From NCBI RefSeq assembly GCF_042477335.2, contig NC_091262.1:43869001-43933000 (forward strand): a stretch of DNA of 64,000 nucleotides. The letters run 5' to 3'. Positions 35,603 to 46,789 of the stretch are shown here, piece by piece; position 1 is the first letter of the stretch; every line of letters starts with the position of its first letter. The DNA comes from Ovis canadensis. Lineage: Eukaryota; Chordata; Mammalia; Artiodactyla; Bovidae. A model generated the notes under the pieces. The model was not told the origin of the DNA and ran no database searches. It was given only the letters and a program-made list of their open reading frames with translations. The position numbers were made by a program, and so were the translations under genes.

Positions 35603-36215
35603 TGTCTTCCACTGGAAATCGGATTCTACCGTTAGCCAAGACATGTTGATCAAAGACAATTAAAACTCAGCTTTCAAACCTTCATAGAATGAGGACCAGG
35701 CACAGTTATTAGCACATTGTTGTTGCTGTGTGCCATTTCCCCCCTCCCCCTAACCCCATTACCAGGCAACGATGGGGGGGGCAACTATTAGTGGTCCTGC
35801 TCAGCCATTGGTGGGCTCCGTAGCGGGCCCCACCCCCAAGAGACCCAATGTCAATGAGCAACCCGTAGTGGGCCCCTTCAGCCAAAGGTTGGCGGAGGAG
35901 TGGATCTCAGGCGTGTACAAGACAGATTCTGGCCTTTTCCCCGCATCCCCCGCCCTCCAACGTTCCTTCCAGCGCACCGGGCCTCAGGCCAGTGGGTAGG
36001 CTGGGGGCCCTAGGGAACAGGGCGGGGCATTATCCTGCAGAGCGCCAGCGCCCCCACCAAGGTCACCCACTGGCCAGCTGAGGCCTTGAGGCAACGGTGA
36101 ACCTCTCCTCCATCCCTGCCTCTGTGACCTAATGGCAGCGGCAGTCGCCCTGGGCCACCGTCTGCGGGACCTGGCCCCTGCTGTTTGGATATGGTATTAT
36201 TTGGCCTCACTGTAC
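35603..36215. other. GC-rich intergenic stretch with CCAAT motifs
   Basis: Includes CCATTGG and CCCAATG boxes and repeated GGGCCCC-containing units (35800-35890), suggesting promoter or LTR U3 ancestry. Part is similar, in opposite orientation, to 37760-37800. A 75-codon plus-strand frame (35772-35999) is unrecognised. Confidence 0.35.
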
Positions 36216-36432
36216 CAGGCTTCCCAGGTGGCGCTAGGGGTAAAGAACCCGCCTGCCAATGGAAGAGAGGCGTTCAATCCCCAGGTTGGGAAGAGCCCCT
36301 TGGGAAGGAAGTGGCAACCCACTCCAGTATTCTTGCCTGGAGAATCCCATGGACAGTGGAGCCTGACGGGCTGCAGTCCCTAGGTTCGCAAAGAGTCCGA
36401 CGCGACTGAAGAGACTTAGCACAGCGCAGTGC
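36216..36432 (+). mobile_element. Bov-tA SINE
   Basis: Sense unit from CAGGCTTCCCAGGTGGCGC to CGACGCGACTGAAGAGAC. It still has many CpGs, suggesting relative youth. Confidence 0.92.
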
Positions 36433-36599
36433 GTGGGGCACACGGACTTGTTTTGTTTTTAACAAAATCACTGTTAATCAAATATTACTGCAATTAGTCA
36501 AACAACTGCTGTTCTGAAAAGATTTCATCAAGACAATGGGACTTATAAATGGAAACATAATACCACATTAAAGGTAGCTTTTATTTATTGCTTTACAAT

Positions 36600-37150
36600 G
36601 AATGGCATAGCAAGAAAGCACTCACATTTCCAAAAGATCTACTGCACTAGGCTTTTCGGAAAACAAACGGATGCCTTTAGGCAACACAAAGCGGACCCAA
36701 AAGCTCACCCTGGTTTTCTCCTGTTCCCACCCACTTCTCGGAGATAAAGAGCCGGGAAACCGGTTCCCAAACGGTGGCAGTAGAAGGGGACGCTGCAACT
36801 GCCCTAAAGCAGCGACTCCCGCGGGGAGCCGAGCACCGGGGCGCAGGCGATCCCGACAGGGCGGCCATCTCGCAATGCAGTTCTCCAACCCCCAAGCGCG
36901 AAGCCCACCCCCACAGCCACAGCGCGGCAGCTCCACCAAGCCGGACCGCAGAGGAGCTCCAGGCCGCCCCCTAGCTGCTGTCAGCCCAAGCAGCGGACCC
37001 GCACCGGCGCCGCTCCCTCCCTTCTGCACACCACATCACTTACCCCACGGCTGCCACGGCGCACCCGCGGCCTCCCCAAAATAGGGTACTTTCTCCGAGC
37101 CCTCCTCCTCAGAACAGCAACAAACACCGAACCAAGGCTATGTCATGCGG
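36600..37150 (-). promoter_or_regulatory. CpG-rich promoter-like region, candidate start of an unrecognised minus-strand transcript
   Basis: A GC- and CpG-rich block between two Bov-tA copies. On the minus strand it has a YY1-like GAGATGGCCGCC (around 36870), a CTCF-like motif (36963-36977) and three good splice donors: GTGGG/GTAAGTG near 37046, CCAGG/GTGAGC near 36705 and GGAAAT/GTGAGTGC near 36631. There is an open frame of 135 codons (minus strand, 37029-36622) and another of 72 codons starting at 36895, but I recognise neither product. It could be the untranslated first exons of a gene or lncRNA running leftwards, or an unmethylated CpG relic. I do not name a gene. Confidence 0.45.
36963..36977 (-). 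promoter_or_regulatory. CTCF-like motif in CpG-rich block
   Basis: Minus-strand CAGCTAGGGGGCGGC, 13 of 15 core positions, inside the candidate minus-strand promoter. Confidence 0.4.
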
Positions 37151-37183
37151 CAGCGGCACCCTCTCCCGTTTTGGCGTTGCTAA

Positions 37184-37385
37184 GGCTTCCTGGTGACTCA
37201 AAGGGTAAAGTTGTCTGTCCGCAGTGCGGGAGACCCGGGTTCGATCCCTGGGTCGGCAGAATACCCTGGAGAAGGAAATGGCAACCCACTCCAGTATTCT
37301 TTCCTGGAGAATCCCATGGACGGAGGAGCCTGGTAGGCTGCAGTCCACGGGGTCGCAGAGTCGGACACGACTGAGCGACTTTTTT
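37184..37385 (+). mobile_element. Bov-tA SINE
   Basis: Sense unit from AAGGCTTCCTGGTGACTCA to CGGACACGACTGAGCGAC followed by T/A runs. CpGs such as CGGGTTCGATCCC are intact. Confidence 0.92.
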
Positions 37386-37589
37386 TTTAAAAAACGCTTT
37401 CCCTTCACAAGGGATTTTTCTCCCAATGACCCACTGAAATAACCTGCAGGAATGCACTTTCCCCCCTCGCAAAGTCCTGCCTGCCACCTCCTGAAGCACA
37501 GCCCTTGCTAACCCCAGCCCCCCAAATCTGAAACACCTGGAGCCGGCCTCCCACTCCTCTGTTACCTAGCCCAAGCTCTTTCTACTCTA

Positions 37590-37852
37590 CTGCAGGACGG
37601 GCCAATAAATCAGGAGCCGAGTTGTTGGAAGGAAGTTAACGATTTTAATCCGAAAGCCAGTAAAAGAGAAAGGAGAACAGACTCAGACTCAAAAAGCACA
37701 ATCTCCAATTCAACAATCCTATTATAAGGAAGAGGGGGAGAGAAGGCGGGGCCTGCAGCCCTGACCAGTGGCTGAGCAGGACCACTGCCGGTGGCTTATT
37801 AACAGTTACTCCCTTTCGGGAGGACCCACCATGGTGCCCACCAGTGGCTGAT
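37590..37852 (-). mobile_element. Probable endogenous-retrovirus LTR, partial
   Basis: Minus strand reads like the end of a ruminant ERV LTR: a CCAGTGGCTGAGC-type U3 part, a TATAATAGG box near 37725, then GGATTAAAATCGTTAAC and TCCTGATTTATTGGCCCG. No retroviral internal genes are attached, so it is a solo or truncated LTR. The BovB at 37853 adjoins it. Family assignment is from memory of the pattern, not from a search. Confidence 0.45.
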
Positions 37853-39327
37853 TTGTTGTTATTTAGTCACTAATAGTGTCAGACTCTGCCACCCGGGAGA
37901 CTGCAGCAGTCAGACTTTCCTGTCCTTCATTATCTCCCAGAGCTTGCTCAGACTCATGTCTATTGAGTTGGTGATGCCATCCAAACATCTCATCCTGTCA
38001 CCCCCTTCTCCTCCTGCCCTCAATCTTCCCTAGTATCAGAGTCTTTTCCAACAAGTCTGCTTTTCTCATCAGGTGGCCAAAGTATTGGAGCTTCAACTTC
38101 AGTATCAGTCCAAGGAACACCCAGGACTGATTTTCTTTAGGATTGCCTGGTATGATCTCCTTGCTGTCTAAGGGACTCTCAGGAGTCTTCTCCAGCACAA
38201 CAGTTTGAAAGCATCAGTTCTTTGGTGCTCAGCCTTTATGGTCCCACTCTCACATCCATACATGGCTACCAGAAAAATCATAGTTTTGACTAAATGGACC
38301 TTTGTTGGCAAAGTGATGTCTCTGCTTTTTAATACACTGTCTACATTTGTCATAGCTTTTCTTCCAAGGAAAGCATCTTTTAATTTCATGGCTGATTTTG
38401 GAGCCCAAGAAAATACAGTCTGTCACTGTTTCCATTTTTTTCCCCATTTTTTGCCACGAAGGGATGGGACCAGATGCCCTGATCTTAGTTTTTTGAATAT
38501 TGAATTTTAAGCCAGATTTTCTACTCTCCTCTCTCATCTTCATCAAAAGGCTCCTTAGTTCCTCTTTGCTTTCTGCCATTAGGGTGGTGTCAACTGCATA
38601 TCTGAAGTTATTGATATTTCTCTGGGCAATCGATTTCAGCTTGTACTTCATCCAGCCTGGCATTTCACATGATGTATACTCTGCATATAAGTTAAATAAG
38701 CAGGGTGACAATATACAGCCTTGACGTGCCCCTTTCCCAATTTTGAATCAGTCCATTGTTCCACCTCCAGTTCTAACTGTTGCTTCTTGACCAGAAGACA
38801 GGTTTCTCAGGAGGCAGCTAAGGTTGTCTGGTATTTCCATCTCTTTAAGAATTTTGTACCGTTTGTTGTGACCCACACAGTCAAAGACTTTAGCATAATC
38901 AGTGATGCAGAAGTAGATGCTGTTCTGGAACTCCCTCTCTTTTTCCATGCTCCAACGGATGTTGGCAATATGACCTCTGGTTCCTCTGCCTTTTCTAAAT
39001 CCAGCTTGTACATCTGAAAGTTCTCAGTTCACATAACTGTTGAAGCCTAGCTTGAAGGATTTTGAGCATAATCTCACCAGCATGTGAAATGTGTACAATT
39101 GTGTGGTAGTTTGAAGATTCCTTGGTATTGCCCTTCTTTGGGATTGGAATGACAACTGACATTTCCCTGTCCTGAGGCCACTGCTGAATTTTCCAAATTT
39201 GCTGGCATATTGAGTGCAGTGCTTTCACAGCATCGTCTTTTTGGATTTGAAATAGCTCAGCTGGAATTCCATCACCTCTACTAGCTTTGTTCCTAGTGAC
39301 GCTTCCCAAGGCCCACTTGACTTCACA
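37853..39327 (-). mobile_element. BovB LINE, 3' 1.5 kb
   Basis: Antisense BovB from TTGTTGTTATTTAGTCACTA up to the RT N-terminal region, where it is 5'-truncated. Minus-strand frames carry RT pieces (for example YRYKILKEMEIPDN-type sequence around 38865-38820) but are interrupted. Confidence 0.9.
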
Positions 39328-39694
39328 AAGGATTAGAAGTCCATTAGGTGCCTTTCTCCAGGGGCTCAGAGTCATGCTCCTGGAATTTGGGCTGCTGGTC
39401 CTGCTTCAGCACCATTTATAAGTGACTGGCCAGTGCCGCCTCCTCCCACCACTGCTGACTACCTGCCCTATGCTCTGCCCTACTTAACTCCCGCTTGGGA
39501 CACCCCTCTGAGCTCGATTTGCCAGAGGCCCTCGAGCAGACAGGCCTTTCAGGGCTCCTGCCCCAGCACCACCCCCAGGGCATGCCAGGATTGGTAGCTC
39601 CAAGGAGCTTGAGCAGGGCAGGGTAGGGGAGGGGCGGTGGTCTCTTGCCATCCTCCACCCCCTAATTCTCTCCCCCACCCCCACCCCAGGGCCG
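39328..39694. other. Intergenic, nothing recognised
   Basis: GC-rich unique sequence with a C-rich run (39660-39690). Minus-strand frames 39684-39416 are unrecognised. Confidence 0.5.
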
Positions 39695-39703
39695 CCTGAG
39701 GTT

Positions 39704-39778
39704 GCCGCTGCTGCTGCTGCTGCTGCTGCTAAATCGCTTCAGTCGTGTCCGACTCTGTGCGACCCCATAGACGGCAGC
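39704..39778 (-). mobile_element. Very short Bov-A insertion with GCT tail
   Basis: Only the terminal 50 bases of Bov-A plus a GCT-repeat tail, yet flanked by a 9-base duplication CCTGAGGTT (39695-39703 and 39779-39787). It is therefore a genuine, severely 5'-truncated insertion. Confidence 0.85.
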
Positions 39779-39990
39779 CCTGAGGTTATTAAAGACTAAA
39801 TTTGATTTTGTGTGTGGTTGGGGCTAGGGGAAGGGAAACGATGCCCTACCCACAGTAAAAGGATGGAAGAGATCCAATTGCGGAAGCACATGTGCAGTAT
39901 GGGACCACAGTGACATGGACTTCGAAATGGCCAAAAAGAGAAAGCTGTGTCTGAAGCCTACTTGCAATAGCACCCAGAGTAGTTCCTGCA

Positions 39991-40322
39991 TTGTTGTCCG
40001 ACTCCTTGTGACCCCATGGACTGCTGCACGCCAGGGCTTCCCTGTCCTCCACTGTCTCCCAGAGTTTGTTCAGACTCGTGTCTGTTGAGTCGTTGATGCC
40101 ATCCAGTCATCTTGTTCTGTCACCCCCTTCTCCTCCTGCCTTCAATCTTTCCCAGCATCAGGGTCGTTTCTAATGAGTCAGCTCTTCACATCAGGTGGCC
40201 AAAGTATTGGAGCTTCAGCTTCAGCATCAGTCCTTCCAATGAATATTCAGGATTGATTTCCTTTAGGATTGATTTCCTTTAGGATTGACCGGGTTGTTCT
40301 CTTTGCAGTCCAAGAGACTCAC
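39991..40322 (-). mobile_element. BovB LINE 3' fragment
   Basis: Antisense 3' end from TTGTTGTCCGACTCCTTG to about CAGTCCAAGAGACTCACA. Carries a small tandem duplication AGGATTGATTTCCTTT (40249-40283). Confidence 0.88.
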
Positions 40323-40694
40323 AATTCCTGCATAGGAAAGCTTTAAGGCTAGCAATCTGACTGAAAAAGGATAGGTAATGAAGTCTGCATCTAGAAATTT
40401 CATTGTTTACCAAGCTCACTGCCAGTTTATTTAGTCCGACTGATGGCCAGTTGTCAGATCCTCCTCCTCCCCTTCTCCAGCCTGGATCACACGGAAATGG
40501 AAACAAAGCGAGAGACACTAGGCAGGCTTGGGGTTGAGCTACGGCTTTTTGAGCTAGTGGACTTTTGCCCACCTCCAAGAGATGCTAATGTGAATACCAC
40601 ATTGAAACCACTCGGTGGTGCTGGTAGGGGCTCTGAGGAGCTCTAGTCCTTTTATGTCTCAGCTCAGACAGAATTCCAGGAGGGGCAAGGTGAT

Positions 40695-41050
40695 AGATAC
40701 AGGATTTATTTGGGTGCTGATGAACCTATTTGCAGGGCAGAAATAGAGACACAGATGTATAGAATGGAGTTGTGGACACAGTGAGGGAAGGAGATGGTAG
40801 GATGAATTGAGAGTAGCATGAAATATATACATTACCATGAGTGAAATAGATAGCTAGTGGGGAGCTGCTATATAACACAGGGACCTCTGCCCAGTGCCCT
40901 GTGATGACCTAGAGGGGTGGGAAGGTGGGTGGAACAGGAGGGAGGTTCAAGAGGGGAGGACACATGTATATTTATGGCTTATTCCCATTGTTGTAGGGCA
41001 GAAACCAACACAGCATTGTAAAGCAATTATCCTCCAGTTAAAAACAAATT
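40695..41050 (+). mobile_element. Bovine-type L1 3' end
   Basis: Sense: GATGAACCTATTTGCAGGG, GATAGCTAGTGGGGAGCTG, CTGTGATGACCTAGAGGGG, AACACAGCATTGTAAAGCAA and an A-rich end. Matches the young ruminant L1 3' UTR. Confidence 0.88.
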
Positions 41051-41896
41051 TAAGCAATTGAGCTTTTTTCTAAAAAAAAAAAAAGTGATTTATTAGAATA
41101 GGATTTTGTGAGGCTTACAAAAGGGTGATGAGGGGATGCCAAGCCCCAAGAACTTAGTTGGCTACAGTTTTTCAAAGGAAAACAGGGAGTTGGGGGGGGC
41201 AGGCAAGAAAGACCACCTTCTTCCTCATTCTTGAGTAGGCATCATACTTCCATCATCCGTTCTTCTCCAGGTTGGGCAAGGGAGTTTTCTCCCTTGGTCA
41301 AGCCAGGACTGTCATCGCACCTGGAAAAATTATTTCAAGTCTCAGTACAGTGAGGGTCTTTACTTTGAAGTGTCACCTTTCCATAAATTTTTGTTGTGTG
41401 TGTGTGTGGGTGTGCAGAGAGTATGTCCTAGGGATCATTAACTTGTTGAACTCACTGGGCAGAATATGGCTCTCATGCCACCATTGTTTTGTTGCGTCAG
41501 GGCACGTCCCATGCTTCCAATGCATAGTCTTTGTTGCTTAGCCAGCCTGCTTGGTTTTATGGTCAAGAACTGCTTTCTTGAGTAATCATTAACTTACAGG
41601 GGTCTCCCATACTTTTTTCTTTACTTACAACCCCCTAATGGGATTAACTATTTAATCACCTACTATTTGTTCCTTTACTGTGTCCCTATCACTGTTATAC
41701 TGATGTCAGGGCTCTGCACGGCCCTATTTGTGCAATTTCCTGTCACCTATTTTCTTTAGCTATTATTGAATATATACACAATTTAAATGAATTTCATCTT
41801 GTCATACCCCTGTTCCAAAAGTCTGTAATTTACTCAGCTGCAAAATGGGGAGAATAATAGCAGCTTTCCATTGATTTACTGTGAAATTGCATGGAA
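41051..41896. other. Unassigned intergenic sequence, possibly LTR-derived
   Basis: A-run at 41070-41083, a short GT run (41392-41409) and no recognised coding. The segment 41644-41741 is the apparent source of a copy found inside the SINE at 41897. Confidence 0.4.
41644..41741 (+). repeat. Source copy of a local duplication
   Basis: Starts TTAACTATTTAATCACCTAC and ends CCCTATTTGTGCAATTTC. It is about 93-94% identical to 42052-42148. Confidence 0.85.
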
Positions 41897-42204
41897 AGGG
41901 CTTCCTAGGGGGCATAGTGGTAAAGAATCTGCCTGCCAATGCAGGAGACACAAGAGAAGCAGATTCAGTCCCTGGGTCAGGAAGATCCACTGGAGGAGGA
42001 AATGGCAACCTACTCCAGTATTCTTGCCTGGAAAATTCCATGGACAGAGGACTAACTATTTAATCACTTCCTATTTGTTCCTTTACTGTGTCCCTATCAT
42101 TGTTATACTGATGTCAGGGCTCTGCAGGGCCCTATTTGTGCAATTGGCTGCAATTTGTTGCAATTGGTCGCAAAGAGCTGGACACGGCTGAGCACGCACA
42201 CACC
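41897..42204 (+). mobile_element. Bov-tA SINE interrupted by a copy of nearby DNA
   Basis: Head GGGCTTCCTAGGGGGCATAG through CCATGGACAGAGG (42050), then about 100 bases of foreign sequence, then TCGCAAAGAGCTGGACACGG to the end. The normal stretch GAGCCTGGCGGGCTACAG is missing and replaced. Confidence 0.9.
42052..42148 (+). repeat. Second copy of the local duplication, inside the SINE
   Basis: CTAACTATTTAATCACTTCC to CCCTATTTGTGCAATTGG, differing from 41644-41741 at about seven positions. Confidence 0.88.
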
Positions 42205-42254
42205 TTCCTTTCGTGGAAAGCTTAGTGAGGTACTGAACAGTGAATTGGTGCTCA

Positions 42255-42560
42255 ACAAATGTTCCAGAGGATAAATCCCAAAGTCCTTAGTTTGGCATTA
42301 GAAGTCCCTCCACAAACAGTCCCCAGCCTTCCTCCAGGCTTCATTCTTGTCTCCATGCCTTTTCTAAACCCTCCCCTGAACGTAGTATGCACCCCATGAA
42401 TTCCAGACCCCTCCACATTTATCTGATTTCAAGTTTTCCTTCAGTCTTCCTCTAACACAACCCCTTCTTTGACCACAGCAACCCACAAAGAATCCTCACT
42501 CCGTCTCTCTGTACAGCATCTGGTCTGTACTACTTCTTAGAGTACACAAAAAGGGGGCAA
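42255..42560 (+). repeat. Possible L2 LINE fragment
   Basis: CCCAGCCTTCCTCCAGGC, then TCTGGTCTGTACTACTTC resemble the 3' part of L2; strongly diverged. Confidence 0.35.
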
Positions 42561-42604
42561 GGGCCTCTTTGTGACCCATCTTTGTGACCACCAAATCTCT
42601 AAAA

Positions 42605-43630
42605 TACGCTTCTTCTTTAAAATGTTTTGAATATAAAATATTTCAAAATAATCCAATAATTCAATTTTTAATATAAAAATGAAGATAGTGAAAAGTGTCT
42701 TTCATACTTCAGTCCCTTATCTGCCCCTTCCCCATCAAAGGTACTACCCTTATAAGTTGTGTATCTTAGCACCCGCATTGTGTTCTTTCTCCATTTATAT
42801 TAAAATCAAAATTTTTTGCTTTATGTTTTAATTATTCAAGTACTATTTGAATATTTGAGTCATCCATGATGCAACAATTCAGAGATATAAAATACAGGGC
42901 AAAAGTTGAGGACTCCTTTTATTTTCCCTCATTTACTCCCCCTCCCCCCCATCATTTTGCATGGACACTTTTCTACGCTTCCTAATTGCTTTTTCTTTTT
43001 CTGTAAATGGTCTATATATATTGTTCTGTGTCTTCTTTTTTAACTTCATGATATGGCTTAGAGGTCACTCCAATTGCATATGTGTCCTCACATTTTTAAC
43101 TATTCATGACATACTATAGTATAAATAGATCATATTTATCTAAACTTGGGCTTCCTAGGTGGCGCTCGTGGTAAATCGGCAGGCTAGTGCCTGCCAATGC
43201 AGAAGGCATAAGAGACATGGGTTTGATCCCTGGAGGAGGAAATGGCAACCCACTCAGTATTCTTGCCTGGAGAATCCCAGGACAGAGGAGGCTGGTGGGC
43301 TACCGTCCATAGGGTCACAGAGAGTCAGGCACGACTGAAGTGGCTCAGCTTGCATGCATCTAACCTTAGTTCTGTTGCCGGACATTTAGGTTGCTTTCAG
43401 TTTTTCACTGTTAGAAACACATGTCTTTCAACCTTAACCTTTGTGCACATTGTTTTTATATTTTTAGGACCTTATATGTAGAATGACTGAGTCAAAGACT
43501 GTGGACATTTTAAACTTATGAAAGCCTTCATCAACTTACATTTCAACCAGCTATTAAAGAGAGAGCTTGTTTTCCCACATCTTTACCATACATAGTATTA
43601 CCAGTCTGTAAAAACTTGTTTTAATATAAG
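42605..43630 (-). mobile_element. Old L1-type sequence split by a Bov-tA
   Basis: AT-rich, with TTAGGTTGCTTTCAGTTTTTC and CATGATATGGCTTAGAGGTC landmarks of old L1 3' ends on the complement. Family (L1M/L1ME) not certain. Confidence 0.45.
43147..43356 (+). mobile_element. Bov-tA SINE
   Basis: TGGGCTTCCTAGGTGGCGCT to CAGGCACGACTGAAGTGG, inserted in the old LINE. Confidence 0.9.
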
Positions 43631-43869
43631 AGTAAGTCATTTGTATCAAGGAAGCCAGACACTAAAGATGATATACTTTAACAATTGTGTTAGGAATCAG
43701 GGTAAGTGGTTAACTGGTGAAGAAGAGGAATTGACTAGAAAGAGGCACTAGGGACTTCAGGGTTCTGGGAATGTTCTAAAACCTTAACCTGGTGTTATAC
43801 GGGTGTTTACAAATGTAAAAATTCATCAAGTTGTACACTTTCGAATCATGCACTTTATCATATCTATAT

Positions 43870-44074
43870 TTTTAAACAGAGAGTCTTTTAAATTAATTAA
43901 TTTATTTATTCATTTGGCTGCACCGGGTCTTAGTTGCAGCACACAGGATCTTTAGTTGTGGCATGCAAACTCTTGGTTGTAGCATGTGAGATCTAGTTTC
44001 CTGATCAGAGCTAGAACCCCTGCCCCATGCATTGGGAATGTGGTGTCTTAGCCACTGGACCACCAGGGAAGTCC
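43870..44074 (-). mobile_element. CHR-type SINE
   Basis: Antisense: GGCTGCACCGGGTCTTAGTT to CCACTGGACCACCAGGGAAG, flanked by an imperfect duplication TATCATATCTATA / TATCATGTCTATA (43857-43869 and 44076-44088). Confidence 0.85.
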
Positions 44075-44088
44075 CTATCATGTCTATA

Positions 44089-44645
44089 CCATAAAAAATA
44101 TTTTTTAAATCACTTGATTTTATATCTTATTATGAAAATTTCAAACACACAGGAAAGTAGAAAAAACAATATATTACATATCATCTCAATTCAACAATTG
44201 TGAATTTTTTCCCGTATTTGCCTTGTATATACGTATCTGTGTTTGCATGTGTGTAAGACATCAGGACCTATTACACTTGATTTCTTCAGTATGGATTTCC
44301 AAAGGAGAAAAGCATTCTCTCCTACATACCACAATACTATTATTATACCAAACACAATTAACAATAATTCCCTAAATTCATATCATTCTCATTTCACATT
44401 TCCTCACTTGTTCCTAGAATATTTTTATCTCTATTGGTTTATTGCCTGTTCTTTTAAAATAAGATCCATTAAATGACAAGGTATTGCATTTGGTTGTTAA
44501 ATTTCTAAAGTCTTTTCAGATCTAGGCAGGAAGTTCTTAAAGTAGGTGTCCCTGGATACAATTCAAAGGGTCCATGAACTTGGATGGGAGAAAAAAATAC
44601 ATCTTTATTTTCATCAAATTCAAAGTGTAATTTAGTATTTCCTTT
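44089..44645. repeat. Ancient LINE-like sequence
   Basis: AAATTTCAAACACACAGGAA, TCTCCTACATACCACAATAC and TTGCATTTGGTTGTTAAATT are familiar from old mammalian L1ME-type elements. A second related stretch lies at 45900-46340. Confidence 0.45.
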
Positions 44646-44655
44646 CATGATAAAT

Positions 44656-44785
44656 TGGGAAGATCCCCTGGAGAAGGAAATGGCAATCCACTCCAGTACT
44701 ATTGCCTGGAAAATCCCACGGACAGAGGAGCCTGGTAGGCTACAGTCTGTGGGGTTGCAAAAAGTCAGACATGACTGAGCGACAT
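44656..44785 (+). mobile_element. Bov-A SINE, 5'-truncated
   Basis: TGGGAAGATCCCCTGGAG to CAGACATGACTGAGCGACAT, with duplication CATGATAAAT / CACGATAAAT (44646-44655 and 44786-44795). Confidence 0.9.
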
Positions 44786-44958
44786 CACGATAAATGAAGA
44801 TAACAAAACTGTGATAATATCACTAGCACCTATGACTTTGTCACAATAAAAATGAGATGTTTTCTATCACTTGAGTTCTTGCATATATTTCAGAAATATT
44901 ATTTAGTCATCATTACTTTGAAATTACTGTAGTTATTAGACCTGTTTCTAGATCATAT

Positions 44959-45168
44959 TTGTTGTTCAGTCACTAAGTTGTGTCGGCCTTTCAGCAACAC
45001 CATGGTCTGTAGCCCACCAGGCTCCTCTGTCCTTGTGGGCTTTCCAGGCAAGAATACTGGAGTGTGTTGCCATTTCCTTCTCCAGGGGGTCTTCCTGACC
45101 CAGGAACCTAACCTACATGTCCTGCGTTGGCAGGCGGGTTCCTTACCACTGAGCCACCCAAGTGAAGC
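44959..45168 (-). mobile_element. Bov-tA SINE
   Basis: Antisense: TTGTTGTTCAGTCACTAAGT to CTTACCACTGAGCCACCC. Confidence 0.9.
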
Positions 45169-45223
45169 GTGTACCTTACCATAGCATATTTTAGAATGTT
45201 TCCATAGCTGTACATCAGTGTCA

Positions 45224-45436
45224 GGGCTTCCCTCATGGCTCAGTGGTAAGGGATCCACCTGCCAATGCAGGAGATGTAGGTTAGATCCCTGGGTCAGGAA
45301 GATCCCCTAGAGAATGAAATGGCAACCCACTCCAATATTCTTCTCTGGAAAATCCTATGGACCGAGGAACCTGGAGGGCTACAGTCCATGGGGTGGCAAA
45401 GAGTTAGACACCACTCAGCAACTAAGCAAGAACAAC
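45224..45436 (+). mobile_element. Bov-tA SINE
   Basis: GGGCTTCCCTCATGGCTCAG to GACACCACTCAGCAACTAAG. Confidence 0.9.
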
Positions 45437-46789
45437 AGTTTCAATATCATTGTTTTTCTTTATAATCCCGTTTTTATATTTTATACATTTAAAAGCATTC
45501 TGGAAAAACAGTTCATTGGCTTCACTGGACTGCCACAGGAGTGAGAGGGAGCCCTTGACACAAAAAACAATGCACCCACACACATATACTTTATTATTTG
45601 CAGTTCATGACATTTGCCTTTTGAAGAACCTGATTCTTTTGAACGTCTGACAATCTGCATTTGTCTGTTAACTCATGGGGTTACTGAACTCATTTCTCTT
45701 TTCCTATGTTTCCTGTAAACTGAAGTCACATCTAAAAGACTCGATTAGATCTAAGTTGAGTGTTTTTGATGAGAATAATTTATAGGTGATGCTCTGCACT
45801 TCTCATTGCAACATATCAGGAGGCACATGATGTCTGGTTATCTCATTAGTGATGCTAAATTTGATCACTGGTCTAAGGAGGTTAAGATACTTTCATTTTT
45901 GTGCAATGAGACAGTATGTAAATGATGGAAATTTAAAACTATAAACAAGAGTAAAGGGAACTGTGCAATGAACCCTGGCATACTCCTCTCTGAGCCTCCA
46001 TAGCTATTAACGTATGGCCAATCTTGTGTCTTTGGTACCCAGTTATTCCACCCCCACCAAAATACACACAAATTCCAAATATCATGTCTATTTCATTCCT
46101 AAACAAGTAAGTACATATCTCTAAAAAATAAGGGCTTTTCAAAAACACAATTATACCATTATTGCATTTAAAAATAGCTCCTTAATATCTTCAAGTATCC
46201 AGTCAGTGTTCAGATTCCCAGCACTGTCTCACGTGATCTTCTGATTCTATTGTGTGCGTCACATTATAATCTTATGACTGGTTGGTTCAAATCAGGATCC
46301 AAACACAGTCCATGGATTTCATTTGATTGAATTCATTCTCTCTCTCTCTCTCTTGCCATTTGTTGAAAAAACTGGACCACTGAGAATTAGCACATTTTCT
46401 TAAAATGATTTATTTATTGAATAATTAAATATAAAGTCTCCAAGTATTCCATGGTTCTCCCATGGAATTAAAATGTGTTTAATTTAGTATATCTTTGAAA
46501 ACATTCTTTTGGTACAAACCGTTATAAATCATTAGCCAACATAATAAATCACCAGTCAACAATAAGAAAATGTTGTTTGAGATTGCATTCATTTCTAAAT
46601 GCTACTTCTGAAGGAGCTGTGATCATAATATCCTCACTTGAGCTGAATGTAGGTCCATATACAAACCATTGTTTTCCTACAGCTTTGGAAATTAAAGGAA
46701 AGGAAATGACGATGATGACAGCTGCTTAATATAAGGTATACTGAAATAAATTTAAAATCAAAATCACCTGCCAAAAGAACACTGATCGT
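45437..46789. other. Intergenic AT-rich sequence, partly ancient repeat
   Basis: Contains a related old LINE-like segment (about 45900-46340, ending GGTTGGTTCAAATCAGGATC) and a short TC run (46339-46353). No gene recognised. Confidence 0.45.
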
